Shown: positions 53,618 through 64,000 of the stretch, piece by piece
Layout of the letters: each line of letters opens with the position of its first letter
Position numbering within the stretch: position 1 is the first letter of the stretch
Assembly (NCBI GenBank): GCA_013115135.1
Contig: JABANP010000030.1
Location: 180,377-244,376 of the forward strand
DNA length: 64,000 nt
Reading direction: 5' to 3'
Source of the DNA: Perkinsus olseni
Lineage: Eukaryota; Perkinsozoa; Perkinsida; Perkinsidae
Notes under the pieces: model-generated
Database searches by the model: none
Told to the model about the DNA's origin: nothing
What the model saw: only the letters and a program-made list of their open reading frames with translations
Made by a program: the position numbers and the translations under genes

Positions 53618-55440
53618 ACAGAAATTGGGCACTTCCGTTAAGTTCCATGGTCTTGAACTCTTGATGAGAACACGACCCACAATGTTGGCTCAACCAGCAC
53701 GTATCAAGGATTTTGGGTCATTCGGGCCGCGAAGTTCACGGTCTCATCCGAAGTCGCTTCTCGGCCATGCGTCAGTGAACTGCAATGAATACCAGCTATT
53801 GTGCGTATCGTAAGTTGGCCAGAAGGACACTGCTCTCTTCAGAGTCTCCGGACGAAGCTCCATCGAGCGCATCGGAAACTGACACTATTGCGAGCCCTGG
53901 AGGGGAGATATCTGGGTTCAAAGAATAGGTGACCGAGAGCCGGCGTTGAGGAAAAGCAAGTCGGGAAGCATTGCAAGATTTGAGATGGTATAGTGGCTCA
54001 TTGATTGGCTATTCGCTCGGCCTGTTGCATGATGTCCATTTGCTGTACAGTATGATGCCAGTGTTGAGCGCTGATCATTATTGCAACACAGACGTGAACT
54101 CTCTAAGATTTTTTCTCGCGACCCGGTGTTGTGTTTTGGCATAGAATTTAGATTACTGAGCAGCTCTGTAGAGGTTCACAGGTGGCGAACAGGAAAATAG
54201 AGTCGCTGGAGGCAAGCACATCGTCTTAGGCATTGCTGTTGCATGGTCGATGTCGCGGCTCCGTCGTGACGAACATTCCTTAGCTTATTTCAGGGGAAAA
54301 ATTATTTTCCACCGGTCTCCAAAGAACGGTGATTGCAGAGGTGTCCGCAGTCGGAATTATGTCGCGCCCATGACGAGTCGTGAATGACGACCACCCGTCA
54401 GGGATGTAACCTTGGTGTCATCGGAATCGGTTTCGACTGAGCAACCGTTCATGTATTTGTGTCACTCGGCAGGGCTACAGCACTGGAACCTATCAGGTGA
54501 AAAGTTTGTATCTAAAATGGTAGATCTCGACGTACCAAGGAGTGCGTCGCTGATACCGCAGATAAATTCGGACTCGCGCTGGAAAGAAACTCCAACGCCT
54601 CTGAAGTGTCGGAGACGCTACTCTGATTTCCGTGAGTTCAGAGACCAATTTTCCCGTTTGACGATTTTTTTCAGGCACGGGGCGCCGGCGAGTATCTAGT
54701 TCATCGCGGGAAGGTGCAGGGGTAGGGGTGTAGAACGTTAGAATTATCCTAGATTTTTCAAGAGAGCACGTTCGCCCAACGCAAATAAATGGACTGAAAA
54801 TTATTCATGCTCAAATGAGATGTTCAGTGAACCGATTTTGAGACCCAGGAAAAGTCGCTCAAGTCTGAAAATGTGTCCCAGGATCGATTCTGACGTGCAG
54901 AATTCGTGGGCTGAGAAATCTCCAGCATTCGACAACTTGTTGCGTGGGATGGTTCCCTCGCAGTCTTACTGTTTCAGAGCGTGATCTGTCACAGAGCTGA
55001 GGTGAGCAGGGTACGGAGCGGCGAACCCTCTGTAGCGATTTCGCAGTACAAGGATGCCAGCTACTGGCGAACCGTTGTGTACGAGTGTATGGATGAGATC
55101 GATCGCTCGATCGATTCGGATATCTCTTCAGGAGTTTCACGGGGCTGGCGATATCCGTTCTTCAAGGCGGGTATAAGTCCGCCTCCACTTTAACCAGCGG
55201 TCTCAGCGGAACAATCGGAATTCTTGGCAACGTTCTCTTGTAGGCGGTCCGACCATGGTTTACCGTCGATTTGCCCATGCACTCGAAACTTTTCGAGGGA
55301 AATGTAGTTCTTCGGAATGTTGAAGCTTTCGGAGAAGAGGGTTGAGACGATAATCTCAGCTCTTCTCTTCATTCTGTGGCCGACGTTATTCCGTTTATCG
55401 AGGTGTTCGGATCGGGGAAAAGTTAGGCCCAAATTTTCCC
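53618..55440. other. Stretch without a resolved gene
   Basis: Short frames only. A 95-codon plus-strand frame at 54412-54699 looks partly coding (HSAGLQHWNLSGEKFVSKMVDLDVPRSASL) and could be an exon, but neighbours could not be chained. The 5' exons of the UNC93-like gene may begin in the right part. Confidence 0.3.
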
Positions 55441-57971
55441 CAAATCATTTGGGCGCCCTTTGTCGATTATGCGCAGTCCAGTGAAAAACGCGTCTTTCCA
55501 TTCATCTTCCTCGTCAGGTATCTGCTTTTCACTGTGAGCTGCTTTTTGATGCCGCCTCTGATGCGATGGTTCGAGACACATACCCAGCTAAAGTTTTTAG
55601 CCGCCATCGGCTCCTTGGCGTATACTTTCTTTCTGTGAGTTCGTTGGACGCCACGCGTCGTGGCTTCCCGCGCTCGTGGGCGCATGATGCATGCTTCGCG
55701 GGATCGGCACTTGCCACTGAGAGGACGTGGCTCGCCGAACTGGGTTGCAGCGTACCATTTGTATGGCTCAGCGGCGTGTCGTTCGCAACAGAGATGTCGT
55801 CGATGCGCCGCCGTGCGACGAGCGAGCACAAAATTACGTGTCACTTCGGGGATGGCTGGCATCAAGAAACGTTTTGTAGGTATGTGAATATCCTAGGAGT
55901 TGAAGAAACTGCTGGGACGAAGCTGTATAGGTCAAGTGTCTCCCTCTTTCTCATGGGCAACGCACTAGTCGGACTGGGGGCGCCACTGGTCTTTATCACG
56001 TCGCAGGAGATAGTTGGAAGATGCGCGTAGGGTCGAGTCCAGCCCGTACATCTCGCATGAGGTCAATTAGGTACTTCCACTCCAGAGATTTGACTCGGGT
56101 GAAAAAGGCAGGCATTATCCCGCGGGATTGCACGGCTGTGAAGGACTTTCAGAAGAGGCTCGAGCGGACAACAACGAAGTACATCGGACCTCGCAGGCTC
56201 AATGATTTGCTGTTGATCCGGTGCAGGTTCAGTTGCATATTCTTCAGTGAGCTGCAATTGCAGGGATTGCTTCTGGTCCCAATGGCGGTTGTTGCTTGGA
56301 AGACAGGGCCTGACGCCGAGTAAGTTCGACTCTGCTTCTGGTGTTCAATGTCTCGGCAGGTGGCGAGTTCCCCTGTTTTGGGCGATGGCTATGTTGCCTT
56401 TGTCAAGCAGCTTTATATTTCTGATGGTTCCTCCGGTCCCAAGGAGCGACATCATTCCAGGTATGTTTGGCTCGTGTGGCTGTGTGGTCTAGTGGTATGA
56501 TTCTCGCTTTGGGTGCGAGAGGTCTCGAGTTCGATTCTCGGCTCAGCCCTGTTGTTGCTTATCATTGGATTTCTTGTATGCCCAACACCGAATATTGCGG
56601 TGACGCACGCGTTGAAGAGATCGCACGTTGCGTCTCGCCGATGCAGAAACTCGCTGAACAGACACAGTCGAATCATCCATCAATCGTCTCACACACCTGC
56701 CCGATCGAGGCCTCAGGTGCTCCTCGTCCGGTGACATCCCCGACCAGCTGCCTTTCGTTCGGAATCAAACAGAGAGACATGTTGGGAATTGTTCCGAGCT
56801 GTATAACAAACGGCATGGTGAGGCCTTTTCTGATTGCCTTGCTATGGTGCACACTCCCCAATCTATGTATTTATTCATGATCCGCCTGAATCGTTAGCAG
56901 AACTGGTCTCCTCTTCTCAGGTTATAGCCTACGTATTCGGTAGTTTCAGCCGGTACCTGGTCGCTCCCATTCTCGGCATTCGAACCACAGTCGCCGCACA
57001 ATCACTTTTCTTTATTTTCAACGCTTTGTTCACTCTTTCTTGGGGGCGATTGCTCTTCACTGGAAGGGTGAGTCGAGAAATGGTACGAACCATCACCACC
57101 CTGGCTTCATCGGCCGACATGCAAGAATTGAGCTTCAGGCTTACTTCGTCGCGACCGTGGCACAGCTGGCTTTTTTCATCACAGTTATTTCATTGCATTT
57201 GCTGAGAACCTGGCTAAGCACGAATTACACTCCGGTAAGCAAGTTTAGTAGAAGGCTACCATGGATCGCGGACCCTTGGGTTAGAATGGGCGTAGAGACT
57301 GGCCCTGGGACCCCTTGTTGGATGGTGCACGAGCCGGGAATCAACGAACGGTCTCCTGGGTCTCGTTAAGTTCCGTCGCAAAGATCTGTCCACGCTCAAT
57401 GGATGAACGTCGACGTTTGTGAGCGGTCCGTCGATCTTGGTCATCTCATTCGAAATTGGGCGTACACTCATTCGCATGTACACGTTCTTCATGCAGGATC
57501 CAGACAGGGATGGTGCCCTGCAGTGGATTCAGATCGACACTCCGACCAAGGCTGAGTATTTCACAATCGCTGGCCTTATCATATTGCTCGCCTTTGGAGA
57601 CTCTCTTTATGAATTCGAACTCCCGGCAAGCATCCAGGCCCGTTTCGCTCCTACTAGGTAAGAAGCGCGACGTACTTATCATACGAGTACCGAATGCAGG
57701 TACCACTTGGTCGCGATCTCAAACTATAAAGCCTATCACAGCCTGGGGTACTTCATACAGTTTACAATCGATCTTAGTCTTGGTGACGATTCCCTCAACT
57801 CCTTCTATCGTGGGGGAATCGTCCATCCTTCTTTGATTCTCATCACGGTGAGCCTGCGTTACTGCGACGTTGGAAGTCGGTGGAAGTTTCCTGTTCATTG
57901 ATGCTCAGGTTGCTCTACTCGTGTCCTACCTATGCATGGTATTCGGACGGGGTCGGCATACCAACGCATAG
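55441..57971 (+). CDS. UNC93-like polytopic membrane protein (MFS superfamily)
   Basis: Plus-strand exons carry repeated hydrophobic segments: VRYLLFTVSCFLMPPLMRW...LKFLAAIGSLAYTFFL (closing at GTGAGT, about 55.64 kb); SSVSLFLMGNALVGLGAPLVFITSQEIVG (about 55.94-56.02); LQGLLLVPMAVVAWKTGP; WRVPLFWAMAMLPLSSSFIFLMVPP (closing at GTATGT 56461); VIAYVFGSFSRYLVAPILGIRTTVAAQSLFFIFNALFTLSWG; FVATVAQLAFFITVISLHLL; YFTIAGLIILLAFGDSLYEFELPASIQARF; and YKAYHSLGYFIQFTIDLSLG. A last exon, VALLVSYLCMVFGRGRHTNA, ends at TAG 57969-57971. The blocks ALVGLGAPLxFxxxQE and LAFGDSLYExELPA resemble the conserved LGxGAxxxWxxQG and GLGDAxxxTQ regions of UNC93-type proteins. A tRNA-Pro gene lies in one intron. Start exon not found. 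Confidence 0.55.
56478..56549 (+). tRNA. tRNA-Pro (anticodon TGG)
   Basis: The cloverleaf is readable: acceptor GGCTGTG with CTCAGCC (one T-T mismatch), discriminator C as in eukaryotic proline tRNAs, A box TGGTCTAGTGG, anticodon arm CTCGC-TTTGGGT-GCGAG with anticodon TGG, and T arm TCGAG-TTCGATT-CTCGG. It is 72 nt with no intron and no encoded CCA. It lies 17 bp after the GTATGT donor of an UNC93-like gene intron, in the same orientation. Confidence 0.9.
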
Positions 57972-58136
57972 CAGCATTATCTTTTTATTCAAGTTCAAAC
58001 CACGTTTTTCGGTTAATCTAACTGAGCTAACGGCATTCCTTCTGAGCGGCCTCCGCTCAGCGAACCACAAGCGTTTCGCACTGGTCTGGTTTGTCGAGTT
58101 AAGCAAATACGATCACGTTTATTGGACTATCCATGA

Positions 58137-58180
58137 GCTGAGTGCTTCGGAGTTCGAACCCACGCGGAGCATGTCCAGAA
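58137..58180 (-). pseudogene. Fragment of a tRNA-Leu 3' half
   Basis: CTGAGTGCTTCGGAGTTCGAACCCACGCGGAGCATGTCCAG matches the 3' half (acceptor, T arm, variable arm) of the tRNA-Leu at 58322-58403 with several changes and then loses similarity. It lacks an anticodon arm, so it is a decayed partial copy. Confidence 0.55.
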
Positions 58181-58321
58181 AATGTGCTACGCTCGTAAGC
58201 ACTCGTGCAAGCACTTATGTTCAGCTTCGCTCGCCTCGCTCTTCTCTGTTGTCACGTTTGATGAGCAACCTATGAATCGTCAATTGTTTACTTTTCACAA
58301 TCTGGCTGAGGTACAAAAGCC

Positions 58322-58403
58322 TGAGTGCTGTGGGGTTCGAACCCACGCGGACCATGTCAAGTGGATCTTAAGTCCACCCCCTTAACCACTCGGGCAAACA
58401 CTC
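58322..58403 (-). tRNA. tRNA-Leu (anticodon TAA)
   Basis: Read on the minus strand: acceptor GAGTGTT with AGCACTC (one G-T pair), discriminator A, A box TGCCCGAGTGG, anticodon arm GTGGA-CTTAAGA-TCCAC with anticodon TAA, a long variable arm (class II), and B box GGTTCGAACCC. 82 nt, no intron, no encoded CCA. Confidence 0.92.
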
Positions 58404-58787
58404 ACGATATGATGTGACGGACTGCGAGCGCCTCCGCCCAGCGGATTTGGCGAGCCCGCAAGGCTCGCTCTCGACTTTTGCTAGCGGGTCAGCCTCAGTA
58501 CAGGGGTGCCGATTCGACATTGCCGATGTGCTCTGGTTGTGTTCGATAGAGACATGCACGGTGACTCTGAGTTTTTGAGAATGCAATGGATCGGGAAATA
58601 TATTGAACCCGGCACATAACCAAAAGGCCGATCGAGCTGGAATCGCCAGCGTATGATTCAATGGAGCTCAGACGTTCCGTCATACTTGTCCATGGTGTCC
58701 TCTAAGCCCCGCCAGAAACTTCGAACTCCACAACTGAGCGATATCTCTCTACTTTTGCAGAAGATGGACAACGTAATGCATGCGTCA

Positions 58788-59030
58788 TTATTCAGCCTCT
58801 TCATTCACTTCATCCTCTGTGTTGGGCGCTTCATCCTCTGTGTTGGGCGCTTCATCCTTCTCCGCTTCGGCGACTGCCTTCCATTGGTCGCTAGAAGACG
58901 CAACCCGTCTGCTCATGAAAGAAGCCGGCGAGACGTGCTCATGTACCTACAACAAGAAGGAGCATTCTTAGTTGCTAGAGTCTTGAGAATATTTCTGCTC
59001 CCGCCACGCGTGGCCCAGTTCGTCAACCAA
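58788..59030 (-). CDS. C-terminal exons of an HMG-box-like protein
   Basis: On the minus strand LVDELGHAWREQKYS is followed, after a GT/AG intron, by DQWKAVAEAEKDEAPNTEDEAPNTEDEVNEEAE and TAA (58788-58790). The first part resembles helix 2-3 of an HMG box (LG.xWR...W...AE.DK) and the acidic tail is typical of HMGB-type chromatin proteins. The acidic tail contains a tandem 21-bp duplication (APNTEDE twice). The N-terminal half of the box was not found in the adjoining DNA. Confidence 0.45.
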
Positions 59031-59748
59031 TCACCCTAATGATAATCGACATCATTAAGAATTGACTGCCGGAGCGTAGCCGATTGCGAGTCGCATGAAT
59101 CCTTCTCCTCTCGCGAGCCTCGAGTGAATCGTTGTAGCTCCATCCGTTAGAGTCCTACGTCAATCGTAATGTGAGCTCCATGGACAAGTGCGATTACTAG
59201 AAGGATAGCTTTCATAGCGAAGAATTGGAGATCAACTGCTCGCAAAAGACTTTGCGCAACTTTGCCAATCAGCCGATCGTTAAATGAATGCAGATGAAGA
59301 TACCACCGATCAATCCAATTTCTTGACACGAACAGTCGAGACGGGTTAGTTACCGAAAAGATTGACTAACACTACACGTATGACTGCCTGAAAATCGAGC
59401 AGTAATAGTAGCAATAGACAGCTAGTGCAGCGCGAATTACGTTCGTGAATAGACACTACAAAACGACCGCCATCCAATTACCCTTCGCAACCAAAGTGAA
59501 ACCTTCTTATCGCGCTACATATGATACTCCTACCAGTGTGCACGGTGAGGATTCTCAGGGAGACCGCGAGGGGATTGACCCGCCCTGCTCCCCGGTGACA
59601 TACGCACCAGCGTGATGACGATGACGGCGACGTGGGGTTAAAATTATTCAACTTCTCTGTCTATCGGATGCTACTAGATAAAATATATGAGCAGTAAAAA
59701 TAGTCCTAAGTAATGTTACTGGGGTCTTAGGATCAAATTCCGCGCGTC

Positions 59749-60404
59749 TCACACATTGGTGACAATTGGCGCAGTGGACTCGCGCCGAACACGCGGAGAA
59801 AATTGGATTAATAGAATCGCGAATGCGAAGCTGACGCTGATAGCCTCCGCAACTCCGCCGAAAACTGCTTTGAGGACAATCTAAGGACGAACGAGATTTC
59901 GCGCGCCACGGAATTCGGTTGACTCACTAGTCTTTCCGTCGTCCATGGAGTAGGGGGAATCATCATCAGCAAAGATATCGGTATGGCGAGGAACTGAAAG
60001 AAATCATGCGTACGATATACAAGCTCTGTTCCGAGAGACATTTCGACTCTCAACCTCTCCAATGGAGAGTCTCCATTAGAGATTCTCTCGTATTCAGCCT
60101 CAATGCGAAGATTCGTCGCCATGTAGCCGAGCTGGTGAAGGTCAGCTAGCACCCAACCTCTGTCCAAATATGCGCTTACGTTCAACCCCGATCCTTGAGA
60201 ACTAATCACTTCGATTTGGTTCAGCGTTACATTCTTCGTTAGTCTGATGAAACGCGTTCCCATATTACTATCGCCAGCAAAACTCCTCCAATCACCGCCA
60301 TTCTGAGCTGACGCCAGATGGCTTTGACTGAGAACAACATAAGACATCTCGCTATACCCGCAACGAGGATGTACAAGCGTACGAACGAGCCAACCAACAC
60401 ACAT
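59749..60404 (-). CDS. Membrane protein exons, unknown family
   Basis: Minus-strand text HLASAQNGGDWRSFAGDSNMGTRFIRLTKNVTLNQIEVISSQGSGLNVSAYLDRG...ELVYRTHDFFQFLAIPISLLMMIPPTPWTTERL ends at a GTGAGT donor. A 47-nt intron (59927-59881, ending TTAG) joins in frame to IVLKAVFGGVAEAISVSFAFAILLIQFSPRVRRE and a stop at 59749-59751. NVT and NVS are potential glycosylation sites, then two membrane segments. The second exon is weakly like the LKAVLG...LLF segment of the TauE/SafE-like genes, but no GGPP block follows, so kinship is not claimed. The intron holds one TTCCGTGGCGCGCGA motif. Further 5' exons with membrane segments (LQVLMMSIAIIGAAGFNALFAYIAY at about 61.3 kb; FDLVITALLSFGITWML at about 61.15 kb) may belong to it. 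Confidence 0.5.
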
Positions 60405-61079
60405 GAAGAACAGTACTGTTAATTCATTCAGCGATCTCCGTCACATGTATGACGAGAGGGCAGGTCGACCATCCGCCCGTCGAGCCCATCGATACACAGT
60501 GGCTCGGCGACACACAGTACACAGGGCTCGTGCGGCGAAGATCAAGTATGTCGCGAGCCCGCTAACGAGCTAACGAAAATGATAACGAGCTCACTGCAAC
60601 CAATTTTACGAAGTCTTCAGGGCTTTTTATATTCTTGTGTCCTCGAATTACTATGCAATTTCACATCTTCCCGAAAAATAAACGCTAGGGAACAAGTGGG
60701 AATCGCGAAGTCGAGAAATTCCGTGCGACAGCCACCGATCATACACCCGCAGTAGTACACTTTGAGATGGGGTTCTGCGGATCAGTACAAAAGATTGGGT
60801 TATGCGCCAGCCACGGGTGCGGGACTTTCCGCGTTGTAACGGGAAAGGTCGTTGGATCGATCGCCAACGGCGACCTAACAATGAGAAAAAGTCACTTCAA
60901 GCAGGCGTCGACGGTGACGTGGGCAAGCACGGAGATCGAGGCTCGACAGAGAAGAAAATGGTTGCGCGAGCATACGACCTGCTGGGCTGCAGACCAGCAT
61001 GGGCCCATCAGCCCAGCTGAAGTGGGGAGCTTCTAAGGCTCTCAGGGGCGTGACACACGTTCTAGCCCTGAATATTACC

Positions 61080-62352
61080 GTACAACTATATCCCGCATCG
61101 CTGCCGTCGGTGAGAGCATCCATGTAATGCCGAACGACAGCAAAGCCGTAATAACCAGATCAAAGGCGATCGAGTCAGGCCACACCCAGACATCTGAGGG
61201 AGCGTGATCCTTGCACTCTCCTGAGCAGTATATTACCCGCTCTGGCGGCATTTTTTGAAGGGTAAGCGATATATGCGAAAAGGGCATTGAAACCAGCAGC
61301 TCCTATGATGGCTATGGACATCATAAGCACCTGAAGAAACAACGTTTTGGACGAAATAATCACCGAAGCGATCACGCTAAGAGGACAAAAATATCATTGA
61401 ACCAGGGCAACAACACCGGCCTTTCAAATACGAAATCAACGGGGCTCATCCAAGTCACATTGAGTGTAACTGAAAATCTCCGAGCTCAAGAAAACTGCAG
61501 GGATTCGACCAAGACCAGAGCGTTCACCGAGGAAACAATCAACGTCAACGCACGTCGACGATGCGGAGATTCAGTACGAATGCCGAAGGAGGGACCGAAC
61601 ATTTCAGAAACTAACCGCCTTATGCCCCTCTACTACCAAATACAACCACAACGGGAACTGTATGAGATAATCAGTGCCTTTGATTATCCCAATAATCTTC
61701 CGCTTCCACTGGCTGCCCGAGGGCGTGCTGCGACCGCGTTCGTCTCCGCTGCCTCCAATTGTCGCGTGCGTCGGCGTACCCGACACGGTATCGTTGGGTT
61801 GAGACATACGAACTACCACTAGCTGAGCATCAAGCATCGGCGGCCTAATTCCGATAACCACGTGTGAACTGCAAGTTCGTCTCATGCGTGCTGCCCACGG
61901 TGCCGAACAGACGGGGACGCTCGAAGCGTCACGCTTCTATGAACCGGGCCAATTCGGCCCAGGAGAACGAGAAGAAGGATATCGGAGTCAGATAATTCGA
62001 CGAGTGCGAGGCGATTAAATGTGATGTGAAATTCCGCCGTTCACAGCTTCTCCTCAACAGTTGTCTCAGACTCCACTCCTACTAGCCCATATCACTACGT
62101 CCACTATTGTTACTCTCACTGTAGATGCCTGGGTTATTTTGAGTGCGGTAATGTCAACAACAGGATGCTCGGCACACCCACAACAAACCCCGTCAGGTCA
62201 ATCTCACCCACTTCCAACTCGTATTTGCTCATTTCGACGTGATCGACATGCCGGATTTGTGAATCGCGCGCGCCACTGTGCGAGTTCCGACACGATGTGC
62301 AGTTATGAGTGGTTCTAGGCGGGGAACCTCCATTCATACATCGCTGTTTCAT
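61080..62352 (-). CDS. Possible 5' exons of the preceding minus-strand membrane protein
   Basis: Three minus-strand frames look coding: MSKYELEVGEIDLTGFVVGVPSILLLTLPHSK (about 62250-62150), VIISSKTLFLQVLMMSIAIIGAAGFNALFAYIAYPSK (61360-61250) and CSGECKDHAPSDVWVWPDSIAFDLVITALLSFGITWMLSP (61225-61090). The second resembles the N-terminal segment of the TauE/SafE-like genes (ISGFGNAI). Their joining by splicing is inferred only. A GTGGCGCGCGCGA motif lies just upstream of the first (62265-62276). Confidence 0.35.
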
Positions 62353-62585
62353 ACATTGTAGGTTTCGTCCACGATTGTTTCATCCATGGTAGGGTTCATC
62401 CTGCTTGTTTCGTCCATGTTACTTCCGTCCATCCTCTTTCATACACGTCTCTTTCGTCCACGGGTCTTACGTACATGATTCTTTCATCCACGCCGTTTCG
62501 TCCAATCATGCTCTAACTCCGCTTCTTTCTTCCAGGGCTTTTCGTACAAGCCTTTCGTACATGTGCGTTTCGTCCACGCTACTTT
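62335..62585 (+). repeat. Left array of a degenerate 15-16-bp unit (TTTCGTCCATGNNNN)
   Basis: About fourteen imperfect units read TTTCRTMCAYG plus 3-5 variable bases, for example TTTCGTCCACGATTG, TTTCATCCATGGTAG and TTTCGTACATGTGCG. No coding frame is convincing. The same unit in the opposite orientation fills 63705-63960. Confidence 0.75.
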
Positions 62586-62965
62586 TAGACATATGTGACG
62601 CCGCGGCGTCACATTAATACTTCTATTTGAGCTCAACATAAGCGTGCGTGAAATACTCACATTCGAGAAGTTTGTCACAGTTCCATCTCTATATCTTCCC
62701 GTAATTGACATACGTCTCAATCAACTCCACAGCTTCCTCATTAAGCCGGTGCGTTCACATTCCCTCTCTTCATCTCTCATAAGAACTGTACTCATTCACT
62801 ACATCGCGCGTGAAGAATTCACACTTTCCTGCACTTACGCCTAACTGCACAACATTTCTGCTGAGAGCGCCGCCGCCATTGGAGCGAAGCGACTCCGGAG
62901 CGAAGCGACGGGCTCCGCTTGTATGTCTAAAAGTAGCGCGCTCCACCACTCCCGCCACTGCCATC

Positions 62966-63043
62966 TACCCCTACCCAGATTTGAACCTGGGACCATCGTC
63001 ATGCTAGCCGGGAGCTCTACCAATTCCGCTATTAGCATCACCT
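62966..63043 (-). tRNA. tRNA-like sequence, probably a pseudogene or SINE head
   Basis: Read on the minus strand it has an A-box-like TAGCGGAATTGG, a clean T arm CCCAG-GTTCAAA-TCTGGG with a B-box-like GGTTCAAATC, and CCCGG-CTAGCAT where an anticodon arm would begin. The 3' side of that arm (GACGA) does not pair, and the presumed acceptor strands (ATGCTAA, TAGGGGT) do not match. It lies in the core between the two inverted arrays. Confidence 0.45.
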
Positions 63044-63312
63044 ACCACCATCTAAGAATGTCACCGCCGCCTCTACTGGTGAGTCACCAGTGGTGACGAT
63101 CTAGCACCCCCCAGATCAGGTTGTCTGTGAAGGTCTCGCAAGAGAGCAAGTTCAAGCAAGTGCACGAATGATGGAAGAATGGGAGTGTTCCGCTACCGCA
63201 ACCGCATTGTACCGGCGTACTAGGGCTCCCATAGCCATAGAGCGTGACAAGTCTCACTGCGATTGCCGACTTGGCACTGTTGTTTTTTTTTTTTAATCAA
63301 GTTGGTTGGGGG

Positions 63313-63443
63313 ACACTAACGCATGCCGAGTTACCGTGGATCGTACCTGGCGGCATGGTTAGTGTGACCAAGCTTACACTGGGGCTCGAGGCCCAAGGTA
63401 AGACCCTGAAAGGGTTCGGGCCTCGGGTTCACAGTGCTTGGTC
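63313..63443. ncRNA. Two strong adjacent hairpins; structured RNA candidate
   Basis: Hairpin I pairs ACACTAAC-G-CATGCCG (63313-63328) with CGGCATG-GTTAGTGT (63351-63365): 15 bp with one bulged G and a 22-nt loop. Hairpin II starts at the very next base: GACCAAG/CTTGGTC, CACTG/CAGTG, CGAGGCCC/GGGCCTCG and ACCCT-GAA-AGGGT, nested in order (63366-63443). Such stacked pairing over 131 nt is unlikely by chance. Either strand could be transcribed; T runs lie at 63284-63296 and 63732-63739. I cannot match it to a known RNA family (not 5S, not a tRNA). Confidence 0.5.
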
Positions 63444-63704
63444 CTCTCCCACACTCCCGACCAACCGTCCGCGCCGAGAGGCAGGGGGTTCCGAATAAGG
63501 GAACGGGCCTTGACTGTGGTGATCCCAGTGCCTAGAGGCTCCAAACACGAATGGAGCCAAGTTGAATAGGTTGGGTATCGCATGGGCGGTACTTTGTCGG
63601 AGTTGAGCAGGAGTCTTACAGGTGAGTAGGTTAGGAGTTCATGCTCGTATTCGCGAGGTGGTGGGTTCCTTTCCTCCGGCAAACATTTTCGTGTCGTAGT
63701 TCCA

Positions 63705-63960
63705 TATGTACGAACCACTATTGGACGAATGAATTTTTTTCGAAAAGATCGTGGCCGAATAGATCACCACGAGCATATCTTTGGATCAACCGCCCATGCA
63801 CGAAGTAATCGTGTCCGAAACCGGTTATGGATGAAACAATCGTGACCGAAACATACACTTTTTCGATGTACGAAAAGATCATGAATGAACCGAAATTTGT
63901 ACGAAACAATCTTGGACCGAAGCTGCAGTGGACCAATCGATCATGGACGAATCGCGGTAC
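63705..63960 (-). repeat. Right array of the same degenerate 15-16-bp unit, inverted
   Basis: On the plus strand units read CATGKACGAAAMAATC-like (GTACGAAACAATC, ATGGACGAATCG, GATGTACGAAAAGATC), the reverse complement of the left array unit. The array may continue past the window end, so its full length is not known. Confidence 0.75.
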
Positions 63961-64000
63961 ACCCGTTCTAGGCGAGGGACTCTGTGAGAGAGATAACCAC

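Noticed and set aside
63300..63540. 5S rRNA or signal-recognition-particle RNA
   Set aside because: The pairing is strong, but no conserved 5S or SRP sequence blocks are present.

Overview
This window is nuclear DNA of a protist with many short spliceosomal introns (about 45-250 nt, mostly GTGAGT/GTAAGN...YAG), dense genes on both strands, nuclear tRNA genes without encoded CCA, a plant/alveolate-type calcium-dependent protein kinase and two young LTR retrotransposons. This fits an alveolate, and a perkinsozoan (Perkinsus-like) is my best guess. That guess rests on gene style and families; no rRNA gene or other decisive marker is present. No operon, RBS or CRISPR logic applies.

Layout. 0-5.6 kb: the 3' part of a sphingosine/ceramide-kinase-like gene (-), tRNA-Ser(AGA) (-), a gene-poor stretch, then a Rab1/Ypt1 GTPase gene (-). 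5.84-14.79 kb: a complete Ty3/gypsy-like retrotransposon with identical 351-bp LTRs, a 4-bp target duplication, gag, a textbook -1 frameshift signal, pol and a third, unrecognised ORF. The heptamer AGGCCTT occurs about 45 times through it. 14.8-21.3 kb: several intron-rich minus-strand genes I mostly cannot name. 21.3-24.0 kb: chaperonin subunit CCT3 (-). 24.9-27.8 kb: a CDPK (+). 29.0-30.7 kb: an intronless secreted protein (-).

31.06-37.62 kb: a BEL/Pao-like retrotransposon (-) with identical 186-bp LTRs and a 4-bp target duplication. 37.6-43.5 kb: minus-strand genes, including a leucine-rich-repeat/coiled-coil protein. 43.8-48.1 kb: a repeat-domain protein and a pepsin-family aspartic protease, the latter with a one-base frame break (+). 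48.3-53.6 kb: two tandem TauE/SafE-family membrane transporters (+). 55.4-58.0 kb: an UNC93-like membrane protein with a tRNA-Pro gene inside an intron (+). 58.3-62.4 kb: tRNA-Leu, an HMG-box-like gene end and further membrane-protein exons (-). 62.3-64.0 kb: a foldback-like arrangement in which two arrays of a degenerate 15-16-bp unit face each other across a 1.1-kb core holding a tRNA-like sequence and two strong adjacent hairpins.

Most notable signals: (i) the AGGCCTT heptamer spread through all three codon frames, UTRs and LTRs of the Ty3-like element; (ii) its gag-pol frameshift cassette; (iii) a GC-rich motif TTYGTGGCGCGCGA inside several short introns and always on the coding strand; (iv) the foldback region with a structured RNA candidate.
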